From positions 1-64,000 of the forward strand of contig NZ_LWSK01000011.1 of assembly GCF_001642955.1 (NCBI RefSeq): a stretch of 64,000 bases of DNA. The letters run 5' to 3'. The translations under genes were made by a program, and so were the position numbers. The notes beneath the pieces were generated by a model, which was not told the DNA's origin, did no database searches, and saw only the letters and a program-made list of their open reading frames with translations. Each line of letters opens with the position of its first letter. Positions within the stretch are counted from its first letter, which is position 1. The DNA comes from Rubripirellula obstinata (GTDB lineage: Bacteria > Planctomycetota > Planctomycetia > Pirellulales > Pirellulaceae). This document shows, one piece after another, positions 34,454 to 42,800 of this stretch.

Positions 34454-34728
34454 CGGGCCTCGTCCGGCATCGCGTCAATCTTCGCCTGTGCCTGCAACCC
34501 ACGGGCGACGTTAAGCAGGGTTTCGAGCACTTCGGGCGCGAGTGTTTCGGCAATCTCATTCAGCTTCGCCAGAGGACCGAGCGTTGCCAATCGCGTCGTT
34601 TCGCGACACTGATTGTCAAAAGTTGGTGCAACAGTTGGTGCAACAGTTGTTTTGGCGTCATCGCTCAAAGTCGTTTCGCTCGGCAATTCATGGGGTAAAA
34701 CGTCATCGGCTCGGGTGGGTGCCGAGCG
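34450..34728 (-). CDS. Displaced in-frame C-terminal segment of the element 2 integrase
   Basis: A 92-codon open segment ending at 34450 and entering from the core at 34728. Its phase relative to the core is the same as that of the integrase gene at 28746-30476, so joining the element ends makes one continuous frame without a stop. It carries a second TVAPTVAP-FD sequence, as in the integrase tail itself (TVAPTVAPEFD), then a helical end (NEIAETLAPEVLETLLNVAR). In the integrated state it has no proper start (only a TTG at 34686). It may be the functional tail of the circular form, or a relic from duplication of an integrase 3' end. Confidence 0.55.
   Translation of the reverse strand, partial: RSAPTRADDVLPHELPSETTLSDDAKTTVAPTVAPTFDNQCRETTRLATLGPLAKLNEIAETLAPEVLETLLNVARGLQAQAKIDAMPDEAR
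34624..34648. repeat. Paired 12-bp direct repeat, right end of element 2
   Basis: Identical to 28938-28962 in the same orientation (TGGTGCAACAGT twice plus T), 79 bases before the third core. Candidate arm-type integrase site. Confidence 0.6.
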
Positions 34729-34774
34729 ACTGTCGATCCGGAGGTTGCGGGTTCGAGTCCCGTCCGCGTCGCTT
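34728..34774 (+). repeat. Attachment core, right copy
   Basis: The third identical 47-base core. It ends element 2; chromosomal DNA resumes at 34775. Confidence 0.92.
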
Positions 34775-34777
34775 TGA

Positions 34778-34808
34778 AAGCTCGTACAGAAATGTGCGAG
34801 CTTTTTTT
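34778..34808 (+). terminator. Probable original tRNA-Asp terminator, now orphaned
   Basis: AAGCTCGTACA-GAAA-TGTGCGAGCTT followed by TTTTTT. Before the insertions it would have followed tRNA-Asp directly; it is now about 18.5 kb away. Confidence 0.75.
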
Positions 34809-34900
34809 GTGCATTGATTCTCCCACTGATGAAAGGGTGAACATGTTGGAGCTGGGGGCAGCCGCGGTGAGCGTTTGGTAGTTGGAACGATCCGAAGTGG

Positions 34901-35021
34901 CCGTAGCATGGGCCGTAGCATGGGCCGTAGCATGGGCCGTAGCATGGGCCGTAGCATGGGCCCCTGGCCCGTGGTCATATTTTTCCGAAAATCCCAACCA
35001 CGGGCCGGGGGCCCATGCTAC
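34901..35021. repeat. REP array (tandem 12-bp units and inverted REP) left of RAYT
   Basis: Five exact tandem copies of CCGTAGCATGGG (34901-34960) lead into CCCTGGCCCGTGG. A full inverted REP (CCACGGGCC-GGGGGCCCATG-CTAC) follows at 34998-35021. The pair makes a BIME-like unit. Confidence 0.85.
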
Positions 35022-35129
35022 GCTTATCCACTTATGAACAGGCTCTACATTTTTGCGATGGCTTGGACCAACCGGGGTGACGAAGGGGTTGGAGGTCTTT
35101 CTCGCGTGATAAAACACAGCGACCTTTCA

Positions 35130-35153
35130 CCACGGGCCGGGGGCCCATGCTAC
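35130..35153. repeat. REP unit immediately upstream of RAYT
   Basis: A 24-base REP identical to 34998-35021, four bases before the transposase ATG at 35158. Confidence 0.88.
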
Positions 35154-35157
35154 TAGC

Positions 35158-35832
35158 ATGACGCTTAATCTGGATGCTCCTCCTGGCTTTCGCGGGCTTG
35201 ATCCAGACAAGCCGTTAAAAATGTACACACGCAACCTTCCTCATTGGCGTCAGGATGGTGCGACTTACTTTGTTACGTTTAACTTGGCCGACGCACTCCC
35301 CGGGCCGAAGAAGGAGGAATTGAAATCGATGCGTCGAGAATGGGAGCATCGAAATCCTCCGCCTCGGGACGAGGCCACTTGGACCCAGTATGCAAAGTCA
35401 GTTTTTGTGAAGGTAGAGAAATGGATGGATGCGGGTTACGGGCAATGCTGGTTTCGCCGCGCGTGTTATGCCAAAGAATTGTGGCGATCGATCCTGCACT
35501 ACCACACGCAACGGTATCAAGTTGGTTGCTTTACAATCATGGGCAACCATTGTCATTTGGTCATGCGTCCGTTCGCTCAGATCGAGCTTGAACAAGAGGT
35601 TGGATCCATCAAAAGTGTTACCGCTCGATTCATTGGCAAGCGTGAACAACGCAAAGGTCCGTTATGGCAACAGGAAGCGTACGACCGCATCATTAGAGAC
35701 GACGAGCATTTGTACCGAGTCGTGCAGTACATCGGCGCAAACCCAGGTCGCGCCGGCATTCCACCAAACGAATGGCACCGTTGGATCAACCCAGAATGGA
35801 AAGCAGCAGGCTGGGATTTTAACGATCAATAG
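35158..35832 (+). CDS. REP-associated tyrosine transposase (RAYT, Y1_Tnp)
   Basis: A 224-residue IS200-like single-strand transposase. The HUH motif is in FTIMGNHCHLVMRP (about residues 122-135) and the catalytic tyrosine region is QEAYDRIIRDDEHLYRVVQY (about 176-195), followed by NPGRAGI. RAYTs bind and cut REP hairpins and are thought to have spread them. Here the gene sits inside a REP cluster: one REP touches its start and two or more lie just beyond its stop, so this RAYT and the TAGCATGGGCC REP family belong together. It is intact. Confidence 0.93.
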   Translation: MTLNLDAPPGFRGLDPDKPLKMYTRNLPHWRQDGATYFVTFNLADALPGPKKEELKSMRREWEHRNPPPRDEATWTQYAKSVFVKVEKWMDAGYGQCWFRRACYAKELWRSILHYHTQRYQVGCFTIMGNHCHLVMRPFAQIELEQEVGSIKSVTARFIGKREQRKGPLWQQEAYDRIIRDDEHLYRVVQYIGANPGRAGIPPNEWHRWINPEWKAAGWDFNDQ

Positions 35833-35837
35833 CTGTC

Positions 35838-36000
35838 GTAGCATGGCCCGTAGCATGGCCCCCCGGGCCGTGGGAAAAGCGGGCCGTGGGGAAAAAGAAG
35901 TGCTGGCCATGGGCCGTGGGGGAAGCAAGCGAAGTGCTGGCCACGGGCCGGGGGCCCATGCTACGTCAAGTGCTGGCCACGGGCCGGGGGCCCATGCTAC
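35838..36000. repeat. REP array right of RAYT
   Basis: Two short tandem GTAGCATGGCC units (35838-35873), degenerate GGGCCGTGGG pieces, then two full REPs (35941-35964 and 35977-36000) as part of an exact 33-base direct repeat that includes AAGTGCTGG. Confidence 0.85.
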
Positions 36001-36128
36001 TTCGTTGTTGTGTGAGTTGGAAATGGGGTGCCACTGGCCAACCGAGCCAACAGATCGTTAAGTTCTGCCCCAAGCGATAAACTGCCGCAAAGCACTTGGT
36101 CCAAGCATCCGCGAAAAATACTGAAGCC

Positions 36129-36956
36129 ATGATTCAAATCGGCAGAACCTATGATCTGCAAGTTGTTAAACAAACTGAGTTCGGTGTCTTTCTGGATGCC
36201 GAAGATTTGGGTGAGATCCTGCTTCCATCAAAGCATGCGCCGGATGACTTAGCGATTGATGACGTCGTCGAGGTCTTTCTGTATTTGGACTCGGAAGACC
36301 GCCTGATTGCGACGACGCAAACACCGAAGGCTCAGGTGGGCGAGTTTGCGTATTTGGAAGTGAAAGACAACACGCCAGTCGGTTCGTTTTTGGATTGGGG
36401 ATTGGACAAAGACGTATTGGTCCCGTTCGCAGAACAACATCGCCCCATGAACGTCGGTGATTCCTACATCGTGTTTCTGTATGTCGATAACCAAGGCCGG
36501 ATCGCAGCGACGTCAAAGATCGACAAGATGATGATGGAAGACGACGAACACGATTTCCGGCCTCAGCAGCCCGTCGATTTGATCATTGGAAACACGACGG
36601 AGCTGGGTTTCAAGGCAATCGTTAATCACACTCATTGGGGTTTGTTGTACAAAGACGAAGTCGATCAGCGGCTCAGTTTTGGACAAAGCATTGGCGGCTA
36701 CATCAAACATGTTCGCGCCGACGGAAAGATTGATCTTAGCCTGAAGAGCAGTTCAGAAATCCGCGACAGCTACAGCCAAGTGATTCAAGAGTATTTGCAG
36801 AACCATGATGGGTTCGCGCCCGTTCACGACAAGTCCGCACCGGCTGAAATTTCCGATCTACTTGGGATGAGCAAAGGACAATTCAAGAAAGCAATCGGTG
36901 CGCTCTACAAGCAGCGAGTCATCACGATCGAAAAAGATGGAATTCGTTTGACGTGA
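36129..36956 (+). CDS. S1 RNA-binding domain protein (CvfB-like)
   Basis: A 275-residue protein from ATG 36129. Three S1-like domains follow each other (about 1-65, 70-140 and 145-215), each with the G-x-F/A-x-x-x-V/L pattern such as EFGVFLDAEDLGEILLP. A C-terminal winged helix follows (ISDLLGMSKGQFKKAIGALY, about residues 237-256). This is the layout of CvfB, an RNA-binding regulator known from virulence control in Staphylococcus. The role in planctomycetes is unknown. It starts 129 bases beyond the REP array and is alone. Confidence 0.88.
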   Translation: MIQIGRTYDLQVVKQTEFGVFLDAEDLGEILLPSKHAPDDLAIDDVVEVFLYLDSEDRLIATTQTPKAQVGEFAYLEVKDNTPVGSFLDWGLDKDVLVPFAEQHRPMNVGDSYIVFLYVDNQGRIAATSKIDKMMMEDDEHDFRPQQPVDLIIGNTTELGFKAIVNHTHWGLLYKDEVDQRLSFGQSIGGYIKHVRADGKIDLSLKSSSEIRDSYSQVIQEYLQNHDGFAPVHDKSAPAEISDLLGMSKGQFKKAIGALYKQRVITIEKDGIRLT

Positions 36957-36977
36957 TAAGCCACTCGCTATCGAGGC

Positions 36978-37072
36978 CTACTGAACCTCGACGCCCTTCC
37001 AGAATGCAACGTGATCTTTGATCTGCATCACGGGTTCCTTGGGTGCGGGATAGCACCAATCCGCACTTTTGC
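36978..37072 (-). pseudogene. C-terminal relic of a DUF427 (NTP_transf_9) gene
   Basis: About 31 codons ending at TAG 36978: the frame reads SADWCYPAPKEPV, then QIKDHVAFWKGVEVQ. This matches the conserved end of DUF427 proteins (WYYP...IKDHVAFWKGV). An in-frame TAA lies right before the relic at 37073-37075, and no upstream part is found. It is a decayed remnant between a CvfB-like gene and a methyltransferase. Confidence 0.6.
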
Positions 37073-37125
37073 TTTATTCCTCATCGGTAGCTCCACAACG
37101 GAACAGCTTCAATGCTTCGCTACAT

Positions 37126-38025
37126 TTACTTCGGATAACGAGGCGTCGTTGGGGTGTCAGTTCGTTTCGCGATCAGCATCATTTCGCCGATGGGAAGCGG
37201 AATCACCTTGGACCGCAACTGGCTTGGCAACGCTTTGCCCAGAGCGTTTAGTGTGCGGTAAATCATTGGGTTGTACTCTGCAAATTGGACCAACGAATAG
37301 TCGAAATTCAGCGGCTTGTAGGTTCGGGATGCCGCGGTGACTTCAAATCCTTCCTTCCGCAGCAAACGACCAAGGTTCTTTCGGTTGAAGAAGTGCAAGT
37401 GCTCTTCCGGGACGTAAAAATACCATCGACTTCCCATCAAACGACGAGCGATCGAATCTAAATCGGGTAACGTCAATACGACGTGTCCTCCATCACGAAT
37501 TCGACTTCGTAAGCCACGAATGAACTCGACCGGTTCTAGAACATGTTCCAGAACGTCAAACGCGGTTAGGGTATCGAACGACGTCTGGTCCGAGAGCGAT
37601 TCAAGTGTCCCGCACTGGACATTTAGTCCACGTTGGACAGCCAGATCGACGGCAACTTGTGACAATTCCACTCCCGAACCATTCACACCATTCTCGTTAG
37701 CGATCTTTACGAACGTTCCGTCCGCACAGCCAACGTCAAGCCAGTCACCACGGATTGGAATGTGACGACGTATTTCAAACAAGCGGCGCTGAGCCGTCAT
37801 CTGCTTCATCGTTTGAGCGGCGGCAAATTCAGTGTACATTCCCTCGGTATAGCTTGCGTCGTAGTATTCTTTCAACTCGCCGGGCGTCGGAAGCGGGTGC
37901 TGTAACTCCATCGCACAGGACTTACATTGCCAAAACTCTCGTCCCTTTTTGTTGAACCGATGTTTGAACTCGGTTAAACCACAAACGGGACAGGCTAAGT
38001 CGGTGTTTTCAATTAACTGCATCAT
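37126..38025 (-). CDS. Class I SAM-dependent methyltransferase with zinc ribbon
   Basis: A 299-residue protein. An N-terminal zinc ribbon (CPVCG...CKSCA, about residues 12-38) precedes the methyltransferase fold: SAM motif LDVGCADGTFVKIA (about 95-108), acidic ELSQ, FDTLTAFDVLEHV (about 150-162), and a post-fold VVLTLPDLDS. The arrangement matches methylases of surface polysaccharides or small molecules (the UbiE/Methyltransf_23 group), for example C-methylation of sugars. The substrate is unknown. It converges on the S1 gene and diverges from the RND pair. Confidence 0.85.
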   Translation of the reverse strand: MMQLIENTDLACPVCGLTEFKHRFNKKGREFWQCKSCAMELQHPLPTPGELKEYYDASYTEGMYTEFAAAQTMKQMTAQRRLFEIRRHIPIRGDWLDVGCADGTFVKIANENGVNGSGVELSQVAVDLAVQRGLNVQCGTLESLSDQTSFDTLTAFDVLEHVLEPVEFIRGLRSRIRDGGHVVLTLPDLDSIARRLMGSRWYFYVPEEHLHFFNRKNLGRLLRKEGFEVTAASRTYKPLNFDYSLVQFAEYNPMIYRTLNALGKALPSQLRSKVIPLPIGEMMLIAKRTDTPTTPRYPK

Positions 38026-38134
38026 GTTTAGCCTTTGAATGAAATGACCGACGTAGGCGTAAAGATATCAGATCTGAACAACCAAGCAACGAGCCTAAGT
38101 AACGCGCAGGACAGACAAGCCAAAGCTAGCTAAC

Positions 38135-39853
38135 ATGAAAATTCATTGCCTTAGATCCGTCTTCAGTGTCAACCCAGTACTTGTTTTTACGATTTGCTTA
38201 ATGTTCACAGGCTGCGGATCACGCGAGAGAGTGATTTTTGAAAAACGTCCGCGGCCAGTCGTTACGATCTTGCTTCAGAAGCAACCGCCACCAACGGCTT
38301 CCTTGCTTTCCGCATCCGCAGGTGCTTGGAAGACTGAACAGATTGGTTTTGAGGTCGGCGGCAGGGTCGAGTTTGTTGTCGAGCAGAATACCAAAATCGA
38401 AGGACGAATCTACGACGTTGATGACAATCTGCTGTTCCCCGGCGATCCGATTGCTCGATTGGAAAGTGAACGGTTTCGGTTGGCGGTTGCCAAAGCCAAA
38501 GCGGACGTCGAAACAGCGGAGCAAAATGTGCTGTCCGCTCAAACCGAACTCGAAGGTAGCATTCCCGCGCAGATCGCCGCGGCGGTTGCCAAGCGGAAGG
38601 CTGCCGAGGCAGATTACTCACGCAGCAAAAAACTGGTCGCTCGCAATGCTGGTTCTCGCAGCGAACTGGATCAGAACAAAGCGAACTACGACAGCGCCGT
38701 TGCGGAAGTCCAGCGGCTGCAAGCAATGTACAAGGCGCAGGAATCGCAAATCTCCTCGCTTAAAAGTGTTTTGGAACAAGCCAAGCAAGGATTGCGTGAT
38801 GCCCAGCGAAACCTAGAAGACTGCACGCTGTATTCTTCGTTCACCGGTCAAGTTGCCGAAACATCTGTGGTCCCCGGCAGCATCGTCCAAGCCGGTGCGC
38901 CCGTGGTCACGTTGCAAATGATGGACCCGATCAAGGTAGAACTAGAAGTGTCAGCGGAGGTTTCGCGGCGATTGAGCCCAACGGATCTTTACCCGGTCTA
39001 CGTGACGATGCCGACGGGGGAAGTCGAAATGCATCAAGGCTACCTTGACCAAATTGATTCGATCGCAGACCCGCTGACCCGGACCTACACAGTGACGCTG
39101 TTGGTCATCAATCGGACGTTTTCTACCATTGAAGACGTCGACGTCGCGACCACGCCTAACATCTGGCGACTAGATTTACCGTTCCTGCCCGGGGCGAGTG
39201 AAGGAAAGTTGTTTGTCGAAGAGAAGGCGATTTTGCGAGACGATCAGGGAGCCTACCTTTGGCAAATCACTAACGCGACGACCAATGGCCGATCCCCCAA
39301 TGATCACGCACTCGAGGTTCGCAAGATTCGCATCACCACAAAAGATTTTAAGGCTCCCTATTTCGGAAGCTTTGTCTTTCAGGAAGTCGTCGTCGAGGAC
39401 GAGGCGTTCGATCCGCGTTTGAACTTGGTGATCGGTGAACTGTCGGTCAGCGAAGGAGTCGCACAAGATTGGAACGGAACCACGGTGTTCTTGGATGCGG
39501 GCAACCGCTGGATGCTTCGACCTGGTGACCTGGTCAAAGTGGATCTTTCCAGCGGCAATAAGGATAGCGGCTACTACGTTCCGTTGAACGCGATCGCTCG
39601 CACCAGCGGTCAAACCGCAATTTTTGTGCTGCAGGAATCGGGTGATGGTGCCATCGCGCGTCGCATTCCCGTTGAACTGTTTCAGCAAGACCAAGAAAAC
39701 GTTACGTCGAGCGTTTGTCGAATCGAGGCGATCGGTGAAGTATCGCTGGAAGGGAAACGCTTGATCGTCGAAGGCACTCATTACTTGGTTGATGGAGAAC
39801 CGGTCAACGCGGTTTCGTCATCGCAAGAACCAAACAGCGAGGATCGATCATGA
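38135..39853 (+). CDS. RND efflux periplasmic adaptor (HlyD/MFP family) lipoprotein
   Basis: A 572-residue protein. The signal ends in a lipobox, FTGC (Cys27). A lipoyl-like beta hairpin domain flanks an alpha-helical hairpin (about 115-230, with AKADVETAEQNVLSAQTELE and long QA-rich helices). A beta-barrel and membrane-proximal domain follow. The protein is longer than AcrA (about 400) by a C-terminal extension. It would link the inner membrane pump to an outer membrane exit. The stop overlaps the permease ATG (ATGA at 39850-39853). No outer membrane channel gene is next to it. Confidence 0.92.
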   Translation: MKIHCLRSVFSVNPVLVFTICLMFTGCGSRERVIFEKRPRPVVTILLQKQPPPTASLLSASAGAWKTEQIGFEVGGRVEFVVEQNTKIEGRIYDVDDNLLFPGDPIARLESERFRLAVAKAKADVETAEQNVLSAQTELEGSIPAQIAAAVAKRKAAEADYSRSKKLVARNAGSRSELDQNKANYDSAVAEVQRLQAMYKAQESQISSLKSVLEQAKQGLRDAQRNLEDCTLYSSFTGQVAETSVVPGSIVQAGAPVVTLQMMDPIKVELEVSAEVSRRLSPTDLYPVYVTMPTGEVEMHQGYLDQIDSIADPLTRTYTVTLLVINRTFSTIEDVDVATTPNIWRLDLPFLPGASEGKLFVEEKAILRDDQGAYLWQITNATTNGRSPNDHALEVRKIRITTKDFKAPYFGSFVFQEVVVEDEAFDPRLNLVIGELSVSEGVAQDWNGTTVFLDAGNRWMLRPGDLVKVDLSSGNKDSGYYVPLNAIARTSGQTAIFVLQESGDGAIARRIPVELFQQDQENVTSSVCRIEAIGEVSLEGKRLIVEGTHYLVDGEPVNAVSSSQEPNSEDRS

Positions 39854-42800
39854 ACCTTGCCGAAATCGCGATGAAGTATCGCACGGTTGTGTTTACGTTC
39901 GTGGTCATGCTGACCCTGTGGGGCGTTTATACGTTCTCAACGATGCCGCGCCGCGAAGATCCCGCGTTTACGATCCGCACCTGCGTTGTTTCGACGCGGT
40001 GGCCGGGAACTCCGGCGGTCAAGGTCGAAGAATTGGTCACCGACAAGATCGAAGAAGAGTTGGATTCGATCGAGGAAGTTGACTATCTGAAATCAGAAAC
40101 GACGACGGGTCAGTCCGTCATCTATGTCAACCTGGAAGACAACGTTCGCCCCGATCATGTCCAGCAGGTTTGGGACAAGGTTCGCGCCCGAATCGACAAG
40201 ACTCCGATGCCGGCCGAAAATGTGCGGCCAATCGTCAATGACGAATTTGGTGACACGTCGATCATGCTGCTTGGCGTTTACCAAGTTCCGCTCGGCGGCG
40301 ACGATTCAGTCCGAGACGAGAACCGGTACAGTGCCCGAGAACTGGAAGTCTTTGCCGACCAGGTTCGCGATGCCATCCGTGTGCTACCCGGTGTTGCGAA
40401 GGTTGATAAGTACGGCGTTCAAGACGAAGCGATCTATATCGAAACCGACCTTGGAACTTGGTCGCAGCTTGAATTAACGACCAGCCAATTAAAGCAACTG
40501 GTCGCTGACCGAAACATCGTCTCGCCCGGCGGAAGTTTCGATACGCCTGATGGAAAGTTCAACGTCAAACCGGGCGGTGAATTTGATGCGATGAGCGAAA
40601 TTGAATCGGTCAGCGTGGCGGGAGTGAAAAGCGGCGATTCGTACAACCAAGTCAGCTTGACCGATATCGGTTTGACGGTCCGGCGAGATGCCGTCGAGCC
40701 GCCAGAAGTGATCAGCCGCTTCACCGAACCTCGCGGGACTTTCCCCGCAGTGATGGTTGGCATGACGATGAAGTCGGGCGAAAACATTGTCGAAATTTGC
40801 GAAGCAGCGACTCGGCGAATTCAACGAATGATCGATGTCGAGCAAGCGCTTCCCCGTGACATCGCCGTTCGCCCCGTTTCAAAACTGTCTGACAATGTGA
40901 CCAAGAAAATCAGCGACGTGATCGTCAATGTGATCGAAGCGATCATCATTGTTGTGATCGTTGTATTCCTGTTTGTGGGACTGCGCACGTCGCTAGTGAT
41001 GGCCGCAAACATTCCATTCGTCGTGCTCGGTTCGATTGCCATCATTCGCATGTTTGGTGTCGAACTCGAACAGATCTCGCTGGCTTCCATCATCATCGCA
41101 CTCGGGTTGCTGGTCGATAATGCCGTTCAAGTCTGCGATCAGACTCGCGTCAACATTCTTGCCGGCATGACGCCGCAGAAAGCGGCCGTCGAAGGGGCAA
41201 AGTCGTTGGCGATGCCAATGTTGGTGGGAACCTTGACCACGGTGGCCGCGTTCTTGCCGATGTTGATTGCGCTGGAAGGCGGTGGTGCGGAATATGTTTA
41301 CAGTCTACCGGTCACGCTTTCCACAACGCTGTTGCTCAGTTGGCTGTACGCGATGACGATCTGCGTCTTGCTGTCCGCGATGATCATCCGAGCACCGAAG
41401 GATCCTGAGCGTCCTTCGGCACCGCTGCCCTGGTTGAATTTTCGATTGAATCAACTTGCGTCCAGCGTCAAACAGAAATGGCTCAAGGCTAGTAGTGACC
41501 GTGGACCGACAGCTCCGCAAAAAAACGACGGCAACCTTTTTCTTTCCGTTTACAGCTACACCGCCAAGATCGCTCTCCGATTCAAATGGATCACCGTGGC
41601 TGCATCGGTCCTGATGTTGGTTGGGGCAATGCAGTTGCCTGTCAGTACCGAGTTTTTCCCGCAGGACCGGCGTGATCAGTTTTATGTCGAAGTCACTCTT
41701 CCTGAAACAGCAACCATCGAACAGACCAATCAAGTTGTCTCGCAGGTAGAAGACACGCTCAAAAAGTTGAGTCCATCGACTGATGGTGAAGGCAATCCGA
41801 TCGAGCGACTGCGAACGATGCGCAGCATGATCGCACAAGGTGGCGCTCGATGGGCGTTGGGTGTTAGCCCGCCTTCGCCGCAATCCAACACAGCCGAAGT
41901 TTTGATTCGCACCACTGCGGGCGAGTTGACTGAAGGCATGATCGCCGATTTCCGGCAGGCCGTTGAAGCGGGCAATCCTGAACTGGGCATCGAAGCGATC
42001 GCGGGTGCCCGGATTACGACAAAACGAATCCAGATGGGACCGCCAGCGAACCCGGTCGAAATTCGCGTTTCGGGCGAAGGCTTTGCCGACATCGGCGAAC
42101 TGCGTCGAGTGGCCGAGGAGGTCAAACAAATGCTGCGTGATGATCCAGACACCTGGGACGTGGCCGATTCGTGGGGCGTCGATGGTTTTCAGCTAAACAT
42201 CGAAGTGGATGAAGAGAAGGCAAGCCTTTCAGGCGTCACCAGTGCCAATATCGCCAACACCCTGAACGCCTACTTCACGGGATTGCAGTTGACGACGTTT
42301 CGCGAAGGCGACCATTTGGTGCCGGTCTACTTTCGGTTGCGCAGCGAGGATCGCAATGATCTTTCAGAAATTGACAATGCGTTCGTGGAAGGGAAAAACG
42401 GCAAGGTTCCACTCAGTTCGATTGCCAAAGTGGTTCAGACTTGGCAACCTGGAAAGATCGAGCGACGCGATCAAAATCGAACCATCGAAGTTTCATCGCA
42501 AGTCGACGACGGTGCATCGGGAAACGATGTGGTGCAGCGAATCTTCAATTCCGATCGCATGCAGAAGCTGAAAGAAACGATGCCGGTTGGGTTTAAGGTC
42601 GAAATCGGCGGTGCTTTGGAAGAGAGCCAGGATTCGGCAGCTCAAATGATGACGTCGTTTGGCATTTCATTCTTGTCGATCGTATTGATCCTGGTGGTCC
42701 AGTACAACGGCTGGTCAAAGACGCTGGTGATTTTGACGACGCTTCCGTTGGCGATGATTGGCGCGTGGTTTGGCCTTTGGCTGACCAGCAATCCGCTCGG

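Larger units (their letters stand above)
28813..34774. mobile_element. Integrative element 2 (about 6.0 kb)
   Basis: DNA between the second and third 47-base cores. It encodes an integrase unlike that of element 1, a leftward set of a 331-residue unknown, a 62-residue protein, an AlpA-like HTH, a wHTH-like protein, a phage-type replication initiator and a helicase-loader-like protein, plus a rightward zinc-ribbon gene. There are no structural genes. It inserted at the same tRNA target, so the elements form a tandem array. Confidence 0.87.

Noticed and set aside
34901-34960. CRISPR-like array
   Set aside because: Units are 12 bp with no spacers, and they belong to the RAYT-associated REP family.
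34875-35156. Open frame with repeated MGRS
   Set aside because: It is a translation of the tandem REP units.
41305-42129. 274-residue antisense frame within the RND permease
   Set aside because: Shadow of the strongly supported permease; no family features of its own.
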